Source: Bacteroidales bacterium
GTDB lineage: Bacteria > Bacteroidota > Bacteroidia > Bacteroidales > WCHB1-69
Direction: 5' to 3'
NCBI GenBank assembly: GCA_031272415.1
Contig: JAISTU010000203.1
Span: 1 to 12,262, forward strand
Length of the DNA stretch: 12,262 bases
The notes below the pieces were generated by a model. It was not told the DNA's origin, searched no databases, and saw nothing but the letters and a program-made list of their open reading frames with translations. The position numbers were made by a program, and so were the translations under genes. Numbering within the stretch: position 1 is the first letter of the stretch; each line of letters opens with the position of its first letter. Positions 4,882 through 12,122 of this stretch are shown in pieces.

Positions 4882-7137
4882 ATGTTTAGTTTTGAGTATC
4901 AAAATTTATTATATTTAGCACTTTTTGTACCTGTATTTATAGTGCTTTATTTGTTATTGAGAAGACGACAAACGATTATTTGGAAACGTTATGGTCATTT
5001 GCCGATGGTTAGGCGTATGATGCCGAATTATTCTGCTAAAATGGCATGGTTAAAAATAACTTTGTTGTCTTTGGCATGGATATTTTTAGTTATTTCGTTG
5101 GCAAATCCTCAAATTGGCGCCAAAGCCGAAAAAGGGAAGCGAACAGGGATAGATATTATGTTTTGTTTTGACGTCTCTAACAGCATGTTAGCCAAAGATT
5201 ATCGTCCCAATCGTTTGGAGGCTGCCAAATATTCATTGCAAAGTTTTATCAATCGTTTGAAGGGCGACCGCATTGGAATAGTAATTTTTGCGGGCAATGC
5301 GTTTGTACAATTGCCTATCACTTCGGATTATGCGGCGGCGGATATGTTTGTTTCCAACATTTCTACCAATCAAGTTTATACGCAAGGCACTAATATTACG
5401 GCGGCATTGGAGATTGCGGCGACAAGTTTGACCTCACAAAACAATGACACTATTGCACAAACGCCTGTAAATAAGGTAATTGTAGTTATTTCTGATGGAG
5501 AAGACCACTCCGATGGGGCTTTGGAGGCGGCAGAAAGTGTTGCCAAAGAAAATATTAAGATTTTCACTATCGGAATTGGCAGTCTCAAAGGCGAACCGAT
5601 ACCGATTGGAGGCAAAGGAGGTTCGCAAAATCTGCAAAGAGACAGAGAAGGGAATATTGTTATTTCAAGGCTTAATGAAGGCATACTCAAGCAATTAGCA
5701 AAAGTTGGAAAAGGTACTTACATTCATGCCGATAATGCCAGCACAGGCTTTGATATGCTTTCAAAAGAATTGGATAAAATTGAAAAATCGGAATTAGAAG
5801 ATATACTTTCCTATCATTATCAGAGCAGATATTATATTCCGCTTTGGATTGCATTGATTTTCTTGTTAATAGAGATATTTTTATTTGATAAAAAAATTAT
5901 AAAAATGAACCTTTTTAATATAATAAAAGATAAACACATTATTTTTTGTATATTTTTATGTGGAAGCACTATTTTATCGGCTCAAACTACTCAAGAATTG
6001 AAACAATTAAGGGAGGGCAATCGGCAATTTCAAAGAGCAGAACAAATGAATCAGCAAATGCAAAACAATAAAAACAATAATGCAAATTTGCAAAAAGAGG
6101 TGAATAATTTGTACGATAATGCCATGTCTGCCTACATAAAGTCCAACCAGAGCACGCAAAATTTTTACAAATCGGAATTTAATCAAGCGGCGGTTTTGTA
6201 TCGGCAAGGAAAATATGCAGAATCTGCCAAAGAAATTGAGAAAGTAACTAAAAATCAACAAATTAGCAAAATTGATAAAGCCAATGCGTATTATAATTTG
6301 GGCAATGCGATGATGTCGCAAAAACAGTATACACAAGCAGTTGAGGCATACAAAAAAGCACTCATCAACAATCCGTCCGACAAAGATGCAAAATATAATC
6401 TGGCGTATGCACAAAAAATGTTGGCAACCGCAAATGCAAACAGTCAAAATCAACAACAAAATCAAGGACAAAATCAACAGCAAAATCAACAGCAAAATCA
6501 AAATCAACAAGGCGGTAACGACAATCAACAAAACAATCAAAATCAACAAAATAATCAACAAGATAATCAACAAAAAGGTTCTCAAAACGAACAGCAACAA
6601 AATAAATCTTCTGACGGACAAAAGTCTGATAATCAACAAAATAAATCTTCACAATCGGCTGAAAATGCATTCAAAGATGCTATGGACAAAATGCAAAACG
6701 ATAAAACCGGACAAAATGGCAAAAAAGAACAACAAAAAAAGTCCTCCGCAGAAGATAAATTAAAGCAACAACCACAAAGCGAACAACAAAAAAAGCAAAT
6801 GGAAGACTATCAAAAAGCCCTTCAAAAAGCACAGCAACAAATGGAAGAGCAAAAGGCACAACAAGAGCAACAAAAACAAAATTCAGACCAAAAAGATAAG
6901 CAAAATATGGCAGCGTTATCGCAACAAGAAGAAGACAAAAAAAATAAAGATAACTCCCCACAAAACGCTTATATTGAGACAGATAGCACACAAAAGAAAC
7001 CACAAAAACCCAAAGCCACAGTTGCCACCGTCAGACAATTGGACGCTCTGCAACAAAATGAAAAAAGAACACAAGAAAAAGTCGGTATGCAACAAACAAA
7101 TAAGAAAAAAACAGAAAAACAAGATAAAAATTGGTAA
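4882..7137 (+). CDS. BatB-BatC fusion protein (aerotolerance operon)
   Basis: 751 residues from the ATG at 4882; a GTG at 4876 in the same frame would add two. Residues 1-341 are BatB. Two membrane helices (about 9-26 and 54-74) precede a von Willebrand A domain facing the periplasm with an intact MIDAS: DVSNSM (D97, S99, S101), T170 in GTN and D205 in SDGEDH; a third helix lies at about 319-335. DVSNS rather than DVSGS points to BatB, not BatA. From M342 the chain reads as BatC: signal-like segment (about 352-368, ending LSAQ), TPR units (about 428-455 and 466-512, e.g. YYNLGNA, AVEAYKKAL), a Q/N-rich tract, then coiled Q/K-rich sequence and the BatC-type end QLDALQQNEKRTQEK...KNW. Topology fits a fusion: helix three goes in, the BatC segment goes out. 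Bat proteins aid aerotolerance or stress survival in Bacteroides, with an unproven mechanism. The join depends on a 7-A run (5890-5896). Confidence 0.85.
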   Translation: MFSFEYQNLLYLALFVPVFIVLYLLLRRRQTIIWKRYGHLPMVRRMMPNYSAKMAWLKITLLSLAWIFLVISLANPQIGAKAEKGKRTGIDIMFCFDVSNSMLAKDYRPNRLEAAKYSLQSFINRLKGDRIGIVIFAGNAFVQLPITSDYAAADMFVSNISTNQVYTQGTNITAALEIAATSLTSQNNDTIAQTPVNKVIVVISDGEDHSDGALEAAESVAKENIKIFTIGIGSLKGEPIPIGGKGGSQNLQRDREGNIVISRLNEGILKQLAKVGKGTYIHADNASTGFDMLSKELDKIEKSELEDILSYHYQSRYYIPLWIALIFLLIEIFLFDKKIIKMNLFNIIKDKHIIFCIFLCGSTILSAQTTQELKQLREGNRQFQRAEQMNQQMQNNKNNNANLQKEVNNLYDNAMSAYIKSNQSTQNFYKSEFNQAAVLYRQGKYAESAKEIEKVTKNQQISKIDKANAYYNLGNAMMSQKQYTQAVEAYKKALINNPSDKDAKYNLAYAQKMLATANANSQNQQQNQGQNQQQNQQQNQNQQGGNDNQQNNQNQQNNQQDNQQKGSQNEQQQNKSSDGQKSDNQQNKSSQSAENAFKDAMDKMQNDKTGQNGKKEQQKKSSAEDKLKQQPQSEQQKKQMEDYQKALQKAQQQMEEQKAQQEQQKQNSDQKDKQNMAALSQQEEDKKNKDNSPQNAYIETDSTQKKPQKPKATVATVRQLDALQQNEKRTQEKVGMQQTNKKKTEKQDKNW
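6440..6660 (+). repeat. Q/N-rich low-complexity tract inside BatC
   Basis: A run of short, imperfect AAAATCAACAR-type units within the reading frame encodes mostly glutamine and asparagine. It separates the TPR region from the C-terminal helical part. Low-complexity linkers of this kind are common in BatC. The unit is slippage-prone, so length variation between strains is likely. It also produces a long antisense reading frame (6639-6007) that is an artefact of composition. Confidence 0.8.
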
Positions 7138-7151
7138 TTTACAGCAAAAAT

Positions 7152-8996
7152 ATGAATAAAAAAGTCGTTTTAACAGCAGGATTAGTATTTTTTAGCATTT
7201 TTGGAGTCAATGCACAGGTTAAATGTCAAGCCACTGCCCCTTCGCAAGTGGCTGTTGGACAATCATTTCAGTTGCAATATGAATTGAGTGAAAAAGCAAG
7301 TCGAACACCCAATTTCAACCTTTCCAACTTTACATTTTTAGGCGGTCCTTATGAGCAATATTCCTCCTCAACAAGTTTTGTCAACGGTCGCATAAGTTCC
7401 ACATCAAGCCACAATTACATTTATCAATTTCGTGCCGAAAAAGAAGGAACATACACCATCCCGGCAGCATCTTTTATTGTTGATGGCAAAGAAGTAAAAT
7501 CTAACTCATTGAGTATCAAAGTAGTAGCAGCACAAGCCGGAAGCAATCAACGTTCTGCTCCACAACAAGGCAATCCAAGAGCAAGGAATCAGCAACAAGC
7601 AACACCGTCCATTAGCAAAGAAGATTTTTTTATCAAAGCAACTGTCTCTAATTCAACTCCTTACGTTGGAGAACAAGTGATTATCAGTTATAAATTATTT
7701 TTAAATCCTAATATACAGGGTTATAGGGTGCAGCCGACCGATTTTCCGACTGCCAAAGGGTGCTGGAAATATGAACTTTCGCAATGGAGCAACAATATGC
7801 CGCAACGGGAGCAATTGTATGAAGGCAAACGTTATCTTTCCATTGATTTGCCGTCTTATGCAGTTTATCCGCAACAAAGTGGAAGTCATACACTTTCGCC
7901 ACTTGCTTTGGATTTAGCCGTACAAGTGCCTGTTCAAATGCAAACACAGGACGATATTTTTAGCATGTTTTTTGGTTCTTCTCCTTTTTCAATGGGCAGT
8001 CAAATGGTGGAACTCAAAATTGCGTCAAAATCGGTTACCATTACCGCCAAAGAAACACCTGCACAAGGAAAACCGGACAATTACAGCGAATTGGTGGGCA
8101 ATTTTAAACTTTCTGCACACCTTAAAGATACAAAAATTGCTGCTGGTGAAGCAACATCTATCTTATTGACTATCAGTGGAAACGGAAATTTACAAACCGT
8201 TGAAGCACCTCAATTTAATTTTCCTAATGCCATCGATTCACATACCCCTGAAATAACAGACAATATAAAACCCTCATTATCAGGCGTTTCAGGTTCACGT
8301 ACTTTTGAATATTTACTCATTCCCAGAGCCGAAGGGGAGTATATCATACCGCCAGCCTCTTTTTCATATTTTGATAAGGCAAAAAATACCTATATAACCC
8401 TGCAAACAGAGGAGTTTCAATTGCATGTAACCAAAGGCAATGGCAACACGACAGCCTACACTTCTTCACAAGCGACTGATATTCAGCAATTAGGCACTGA
8501 CATTCGTTATATACATTCAACTTTTTTGCCTACTTACAGCGTTTTTGCATTTTCGTATTTATTTTGGGGTTTGCTCATTTTGCCGATAATATTGTTGGCG
8601 ATAGTTCTCTTTTTGTTTTATAAAAAGGCTAAAAATCAGCGCAATACTGAACTTTATCGCGAGAAAAAAGCCGCTAAATTGGCACAAAAAAGGCTTATAT
8701 TTGCTCATAAATTGCTCAAATTGCATAAAACGGATGAATTTTATGTGGAAATTTCAAAGGTTTTATGGGGCTATGTGAGCGATAAATTTCATATTCCTTT
8801 GGCTCAACTTTCATTTGATACGGCTCAACAAAAATTATTAGATTGCAAAATGGAGCCACAGTCTATACAAACTTTTTTGACCACTTTGCAACAGTGTGAA
8901 TCTGTGCGTTTTTCATCCCAAACCGACATCACACCCGACCAAATGTATCAAAAAACTTTTGATTTTATTACTCAAATAGAAAGAGAAATAAAATAA
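7152..8996 (+). CDS. batD: BatD, oxygen-tolerance membrane protein
   Basis: 614 residues from the ATG at 7152, which begins a clear signal peptide (MNKKVVLTAGLVFFSIFGVNAQ, i.e. cut near residue 22); an in-frame TTG at 7131 would spoil it. Beta-rich extracytoplasmic domains fill about 23-455 and contain two similar segments, EKEGTYTIPAASF (97-109) and RAEGEYIIPPASF (392-404), typical of repeated Ig-like folds. A low-complexity Q/N/S linker lies at 128-153. One membrane helix (about 469-490) is followed by a cytoplasmic, charged C-terminal domain (491-614). This is the layout of the BatD family. It follows the BatB-BatC stop by 14 nt, so it is cotranscribed. It is expected to assemble with BatB/BatC in the inner membrane. 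No batE follows. Confidence 0.9.
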   Translation: MNKKVVLTAGLVFFSIFGVNAQVKCQATAPSQVAVGQSFQLQYELSEKASRTPNFNLSNFTFLGGPYEQYSSSTSFVNGRISSTSSHNYIYQFRAEKEGTYTIPAASFIVDGKEVKSNSLSIKVVAAQAGSNQRSAPQQGNPRARNQQQATPSISKEDFFIKATVSNSTPYVGEQVIISYKLFLNPNIQGYRVQPTDFPTAKGCWKYELSQWSNNMPQREQLYEGKRYLSIDLPSYAVYPQQSGSHTLSPLALDLAVQVPVQMQTQDDIFSMFFGSSPFSMGSQMVELKIASKSVTITAKETPAQGKPDNYSELVGNFKLSAHLKDTKIAAGEATSILLTISGNGNLQTVEAPQFNFPNAIDSHTPEITDNIKPSLSGVSGSRTFEYLLIPRAEGEYIIPPASFSYFDKAKNTYITLQTEEFQLHVTKGNGNTTAYTSSQATDIQQLGTDIRYIHSTFLPTYSVFAFSYLFWGLLILPIILLAIVLFLFYKKAKNQRNTELYREKKAAKLAQKRLIFAHKLLKLHKTDEFYVEISKVLWGYVSDKFHIPLAQLSFDTAQQKLLDCKMEPQSIQTFLTTLQQCESVRFSSQTDITPDQMYQKTFDFITQIEREIK

Positions 8997-9032
8997 ATGG
9001 AAAGTTAGAGAGTGGAAAGTTTTTTGCATTTT

Positions 9033-9124
9033 GTCTGAACTGTGATTTTGAATGATTTGAATGATTTATATGATTTTTTTAATCCTGCCAATCTTATAAA
9101 TCATACGAAAATCAAAGTTCAGAC
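9033..9124. repeat. Dispersed palindromic repeat, copy 3 (arms A'-B)
   Basis: This 92-bp imperfect palindrome from GTCTGAAC to GTTCAGAC is the cleanest copy. GATT starts at 9044, 9054, 9063 and 9072 (steps 10, 9, 9). AATC starts at 9081, 9090, 9099 and 9110 (steps 9, 9, 11). The first 25 bases are the exact reverse complement of 93-117. The B arm matches those at 291-334 and 4672-4715. It is followed by an A-run, as are the other B arms, so it is not a classical plus-strand terminator. It sits between convergent genes. Confidence 0.8.
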
Positions 9125-9269
9125 AAAAAAATGTTGAAAAATTTTTCTCTTTGACAATCAATAAATTATAAAATAATTGCAACTTTTTTTGCATTTATAT
9201 TTTTTTTGCAGCGATAAAGGGTTGAGTTAGGAGAAGTAGAATGCTATTCTGTACATTGAAAAATCTTTA

Positions 9270-9431
9270 TCCCGACTTCGATGGTCTTGTCAGTTTGATA
9301 AAAAAAATCAACTACTTGATTATCAGTGTTTTATATTTTTCAGGAGCGAATTTTTGAAATGTAGTGCCTCCCGCTAAATCGGAGTATGTTGATACTCTTT
9401 TGTTTACAAAACAAAACCGTCGAAGTCGGGA
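9270..9431. repeat. 162-bp element with 21-bp terminal inverted repeats
   Basis: The end at 9270-9290 (core TCCCGACTTCGA) is the reverse complement of 9411-9431 with two differences: T/G at 9282/9419, a wobble pair in RNA, and C/A at 9286/9415. The inside holds further small hairpins, including TTGAT/ATCAA at about 9295-9310 and GAGTAT-GTTG-ATACTC at 9382-9397 followed by TTTT (9398-9401). No coding sequence is seen. The flanks CTTTA and CTTTT are only near-matches, so a target-site duplication is not established. It could be a MITE-like insertion or a structured non-coding RNA. Confidence 0.55.
9382..9401 (+). terminator. Weak terminator-like hairpin
   Basis: A 6-bp stem GAGTAT/ATACTC with loop GTTG is followed by four T residues. 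It could stop plus-strand transcription coming from batD, but it is nearly 400 bp past the batD stop, the stem is AT-rich and it lies inside the 162-bp inverted-repeat element. Confidence 0.25.
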
Positions 9432-9455
9432 CTTTTCCCTACAATGATTTTCAAG

Positions 9456-9484
9456 AAGTCCCCCTTGAGGAGGATTTATGAGGC
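9456..9484. repeat. Degenerate CCCCCT-type repeat overlapping the murC stop
   Basis: AAGTCCCCCTTGAGGAGGAT and the bases after it resemble a G/C-run palindromic repeat of the form AAGTCCCCCT..AGGGGGATTTAGGGGGC that I recall from Bacteroidota and cyanobacteria. Positions 9467-9484 match the reverse complement of 11999-12016 at 14 of 18 bases. The two copies flank murG-murC in opposite orientation. The murC stop (9476-9478) and last codons fall inside this copy. Confidence 0.45.
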
Positions 9485-10843
9485 TGAAAATTCTTTTTCC
9501 AACAGCGGAGGCAGACGGTCTATATCGCCGGCACCCATGGTGAGCAAAACATCAAATTGAAGTTGGTGCAAAAGAGGTATAAGTTGTTCTTTTTGAACTA
9601 AATACTTGTCTTTTTTGTTGATTTTATTGAGCAACATTTCCGAATTAACATTAGCAATGGGCTGTTCGCGAGCAGGATAAATGGGCAACAAAACAACAAT
9701 ATCCAACAACTCCAAAGAGCGTGCAAAATCGTCCGCCAAATCGCGAGTCCGGCTATAAAGATGTGGCTGAAAAATTCCGCAAATGGTCTTATTGGGGAAA
9801 ATCTTTTTGGCTGAAAGAATAGTCTTTTTCAACTCTTGCGGATGATGCCCATAATCATCAATATACACTCTATTAGGTTGCACAATTATCGGTTCAAAGC
9901 GCCTCTTAACTGTCTGATATGTAGAAAGTTGCGACTTTATAATTTGGGGATTTACACCCGCACATAAAGCGACAGCGGCGGCAGCAACAGCATTTTCCAC
10001 ATTGTGTATGCCTCCGCAATGCAAAACAATATCATACACAATCCCTTGCGGAGTGCATAAATCAAAACTTTGTTCAAAAACATTCGTAATACGGTGATTT
10101 TGAGCATAAAAATGACATCTTTTATCGTCAAAATCATACGTAAATGCTTGTAAATGTTGGCATTGTAATTTTGGCAAAAGAGTAGGTTTTGTAATTAAAA
10201 CACCATTTTTTTTAATACCCTTGACAAAGTCGGAAAATGATTTTTCTAACTCCTCCACCGAGCCATAAATATCCAAATGGTCAGCGTCAATTGCCGAAAC
10301 AACCGCAATATCGGGATATAAATGCAAAAAAGAGCGGTTGTACTCATCCGCCTCAACAACACAGCATTGCGGCTGCGGGTCAAGTATCAAATTGGAATTG
10401 TAATTGGAGGCAATTCCGCCAATAAATGCGGCTATATCTCTGTCTTTGTGTAAAATATGAGACAACATGGCGGTGATGGTGGTTTTCCCGTGCGTGCCTG
10501 CCACTGCACAAGTGGTGGTAGATTGCGTCAATAAACCCAAAATTTCTGCTCTTTCCAACACAGGTATTCCTTTTTGTAACGCAAATTCAAATTCTGCATT
10601 ATTTTTTTCCTTATTAACGGCAGAAGTATAAATTACTTGTGTTATATCGCTGGGTATCAAGTTAATATCTTCGCAATAATGTATATTCATGCCCTCTTTT
10701 TCCAAAGTTGAGGTTAAAGTTGAGGCTGTGCGGTCAAAACCACTGATTTTGTAGCCTTTAGCCTTATAATAACGGGCAAGCGCACTCATTCCAATGCCCC
10801 CGATACCTATAAAATAAACATGTCCATTCACTTTATTTGTCAT
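9476..10843 (-). CDS. murC: UDP-N-acetylmuramate--L-alanine ligase MurC
   Basis: 455 residues, normal for MurC. It is a cytoplasmic enzyme that uses ATP to add L-alanine to UDP-MurNAc, the first amino acid of the peptidoglycan stem. The N-terminal UDP-substrate domain has GIGGIGMS (13-20). The central ATPase domain has the P-loop AGTHGKTT (115-122), EADEYNRSF (164-172), DADHLDIY (186-193) and GGIHNVENAVAA (277-288). The C-terminal domain has DDYGHHP (329-335), FQPHLYSRT (358-366) and GAGDID (437-442). All key motifs are intact. The ATG at 10843 lies 11 nt inside the end of murG, so translation is coupled. In Bacteroidota, ftsQ, ftsA and ftsZ usually follow; here no gene follows on this strand. 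Confidence 0.96.
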   Translation of the reverse strand: MTNKVNGHVYFIGIGGIGMSALARYYKAKGYKISGFDRTASTLTSTLEKEGMNIHYCEDINLIPSDITQVIYTSAVNKEKNNAEFEFALQKGIPVLERAEILGLLTQSTTTCAVAGTHGKTTITAMLSHILHKDRDIAAFIGGIASNYNSNLILDPQPQCCVVEADEYNRSFLHLYPDIAVVSAIDADHLDIYGSVEELEKSFSDFVKGIKKNGVLITKPTLLPKLQCQHLQAFTYDFDDKRCHFYAQNHRITNVFEQSFDLCTPQGIVYDIVLHCGGIHNVENAVAAAAVALCAGVNPQIIKSQLSTYQTVKRRFEPIIVQPNRVYIDDYGHHPQELKKTILSAKKIFPNKTICGIFQPHLYSRTRDLADDFARSLELLDIVVLLPIYPAREQPIANVNSEMLLNKINKKDKYLVQKEQLIPLLHQLQFDVLLTMGAGDIDRLPPLLEKEFSAS

Positions 10844-11960
10844 TTTCTTGTATCAATTTAATTATTTCATTTACAATCTTTTCCGCTGCATTTGGCAATG
10901 CCAATTTCAGCAAATTTTGTTCCATATTTTTCAATTTATTTTCATTTGCCAACAAAGTGAGCAAAATATTTTTCAATTCTGTTGCTGTTTTTTCGTCCGG
11001 CAATAAAATGGCTGCTCCACAATCGCTCAAAAAACGTGCATTTTTGGTCTGATGATCTTCTGCTACATTGGGCGAAGGCACTAATACACAAGGCTTTCCT
11101 GCAATACATAACTCCGATACCGACAACGCTCCCGCTCGCGACACAATCACATCCGCCGCCGCATATAAATAATCCATTTCCTTAATAAACTCACTTACAT
11201 AAATATTAGGCAATTGACGTATATTTTGAGGCAACGATTGATAAAACGCATTCCCTGTTTGCCATATTAGTTGTAAATCATTGTTAATCAATTCATTAAC
11301 GCAGTTTTCTATCGCCTCATTAATCGTTTTTGCACCCAAACTTCCGCCTGTAATGGCAATTGTTTTTTTGCCTTCCTGCAAGCCGAAATATTGCAAAGCC
11401 TCCGACTTTTGAACCGATTTTTCAACAATAAAATTGCGTACAGGATTGCCTGTAATAACAATTTTTTGAGCAGGAAAAAAACGCTCTAATCCACTGTATG
11501 CCACGCAAATACGTCCAACATCTTTGCTCAACATTTTGTTCGTGATGCCGGGGTAGGAATTTTGCTCCTGTATCAAAGTGGGAATTTGGATTTTGATGGC
11601 AGATTTTAAAACCGGCGCACTCACATAGCCCCCCACTCCAACAACTGCATCCGGCTGAAAATTAAGCAAAATATTTTTCGCATCTTGCAAACTTTTCCAA
11701 TACACAAACGGCAAACGTAAATTAGATAACAGATTTTTGAAAGATATTTTTCTTTGTAATCCGCTGATTGTGATACCTTTAATATCATAACCTGCATCTT
11801 TTACAAGTCTCATCTCCATCCGTCCGTTAGCACCTACAAACAAAATCTCAACATCAGGCAACTGCCGTTTGAGTTCGTTAGCAATCGCAATAGCAGGAAA
11901 AATATGACCGCCGGTGCCACCTCCTGCAATAATAATTCTATATGACCTATTTTGAAGCAT
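10833..11960 (-). CDS. murG: MurG, lipid II-forming N-acetylglucosaminyltransferase
   Basis: 375 residues. It is a membrane-associated GT28-type enzyme that transfers GlcNAc from UDP-GlcNAc to lipid I on the inner face of the cytoplasmic membrane, giving lipid II. The N-domain carries the glycine loop GGGTGGHIFPA (13-23), GVGGYVSAP (108-116) and QEQN (131-134). The C-domain carries GNPVR (171-175), the third glycine loop GGSLGA (205-210), SRAGALSVSE (274-283) and the UDP-GlcNAc site PSPNVAEDHQTKNA (295-308). It is the first gene of the pair; its stop overlaps murC by 11 nt. The usual upstream neighbour ftsW is absent, and the gene appears to have its own promoter directly at the start codon. 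Confidence 0.96.
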   Translation of the reverse strand: MLQNRSYRIIIAGGGTGGHIFPAIAIANELKRQLPDVEILFVGANGRMEMRLVKDAGYDIKGITISGLQRKISFKNLLSNLRLPFVYWKSLQDAKNILLNFQPDAVVGVGGYVSAPVLKSAIKIQIPTLIQEQNSYPGITNKMLSKDVGRICVAYSGLERFFPAQKIVITGNPVRNFIVEKSVQKSEALQYFGLQEGKKTIAITGGSLGAKTINEAIENCVNELINNDLQLIWQTGNAFYQSLPQNIRQLPNIYVSEFIKEMDYLYAAADVIVSRAGALSVSELCIAGKPCVLVPSPNVAEDHQTKNARFLSDCGAAILLPDEKTATELKNILLTLLANENKLKNMEQNLLKLALPNAAEKIVNEIIKLIQENDK

Positions 11961-11964
11961 TTTG

Positions 11965-11972
11965 CAAAATTA
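11965..11972 (-). promoter_or_regulatory. Candidate murG promoter, -7 box at the start codon
   Basis: Read on the minus strand this is TAATTTTG followed by CAAAATG, the ATG being the murG start. It matches TAnnTTTG exactly, and the expected start of transcription falls on or within a few bases of the ATG, so the mRNA would be leaderless or nearly so. No -33 TTTG is visible. A T-rich region lies upstream. The alternative is that transcription starts farther upstream. Confidence 0.4.
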
Positions 11973-11998
11973 CACTTTTATTTAATTAAAAATTAAAA

Positions 11999-12016
11999 GC
12001 CCCCTAAATCACCCTC
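11999..12016. repeat. Degenerate CCCCCT-type repeat upstream of murG
   Basis: GCCCCCTAAATCACCCTC is a half-copy of the G/C-run repeat also seen in opposite orientation at 9467-9484. It stands out as a C-rich block in AT-rich sequence. A GGTAGAGAC half-motif like that of the hairpin repeats follows at 12064-12072 without a partner arm. I see nothing else between 12017 and 12095. Confidence 0.4.
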
Positions 12017-12122
12017 GTAGAGAACTTAAAAAAAAGTAAAAGATGCAGGAGACAAGGGCGAAAGGTAGAGACATAATTAAAGCACCATAGCCTAAAACAA
12101 CATCCCCCATTGCTCTTATTTA

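Larger units (their letters stand above)
8997..9475. other. Intergenic region between convergent batD and murC
   Basis: 479 bp without a credible gene. It contains an AG-rich tract (8999-9020), the third repeat copy (9033-9124), an AT-rich stretch with two T-runs (9125-9220), the 162-bp inverted-repeat element (9270-9431) and a degenerate CCCCCT-type repeat that runs into the murC stop. TTTTTTGCATTTT at 9020-9032 resembles 4489-4501 after the first operon. Both neighbours end here, so terminators are expected, but none is clear-cut. Confidence 0.6.

Noticed and set aside
6007..6639. Long minus-strand open frame opposite batC, rich in L and I
   Set aside because: It is the complement of the Q/N-rich coding tract, where TTG/TTT/ATT codons cannot form stops. 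The plus-strand frame has clear BatC features, so this is a composition artefact.
7131..7151. TTG start for BatD seven codons upstream
   Set aside because: It overlaps the previous stop and puts extra residues before a well-formed signal peptide that begins at the ATG at 7152.
9033..9124. Bidirectional intrinsic terminator between batD and murC
   Set aside because: The palindrome is followed by an A-run on the plus strand and, read on the minus strand, the T-run precedes the stem. Neither direction gives stem-then-T-run, and the same element occurs elsewhere with the same A-run.
12017..12095. Upstream coding part of the AlbA/RecG-like remnant in another frame
   Set aside because: I read all three plus frames here and found only short stretches with stops and no match to the expected family sequence, so I did not extend the remnant or propose a simple frameshift.
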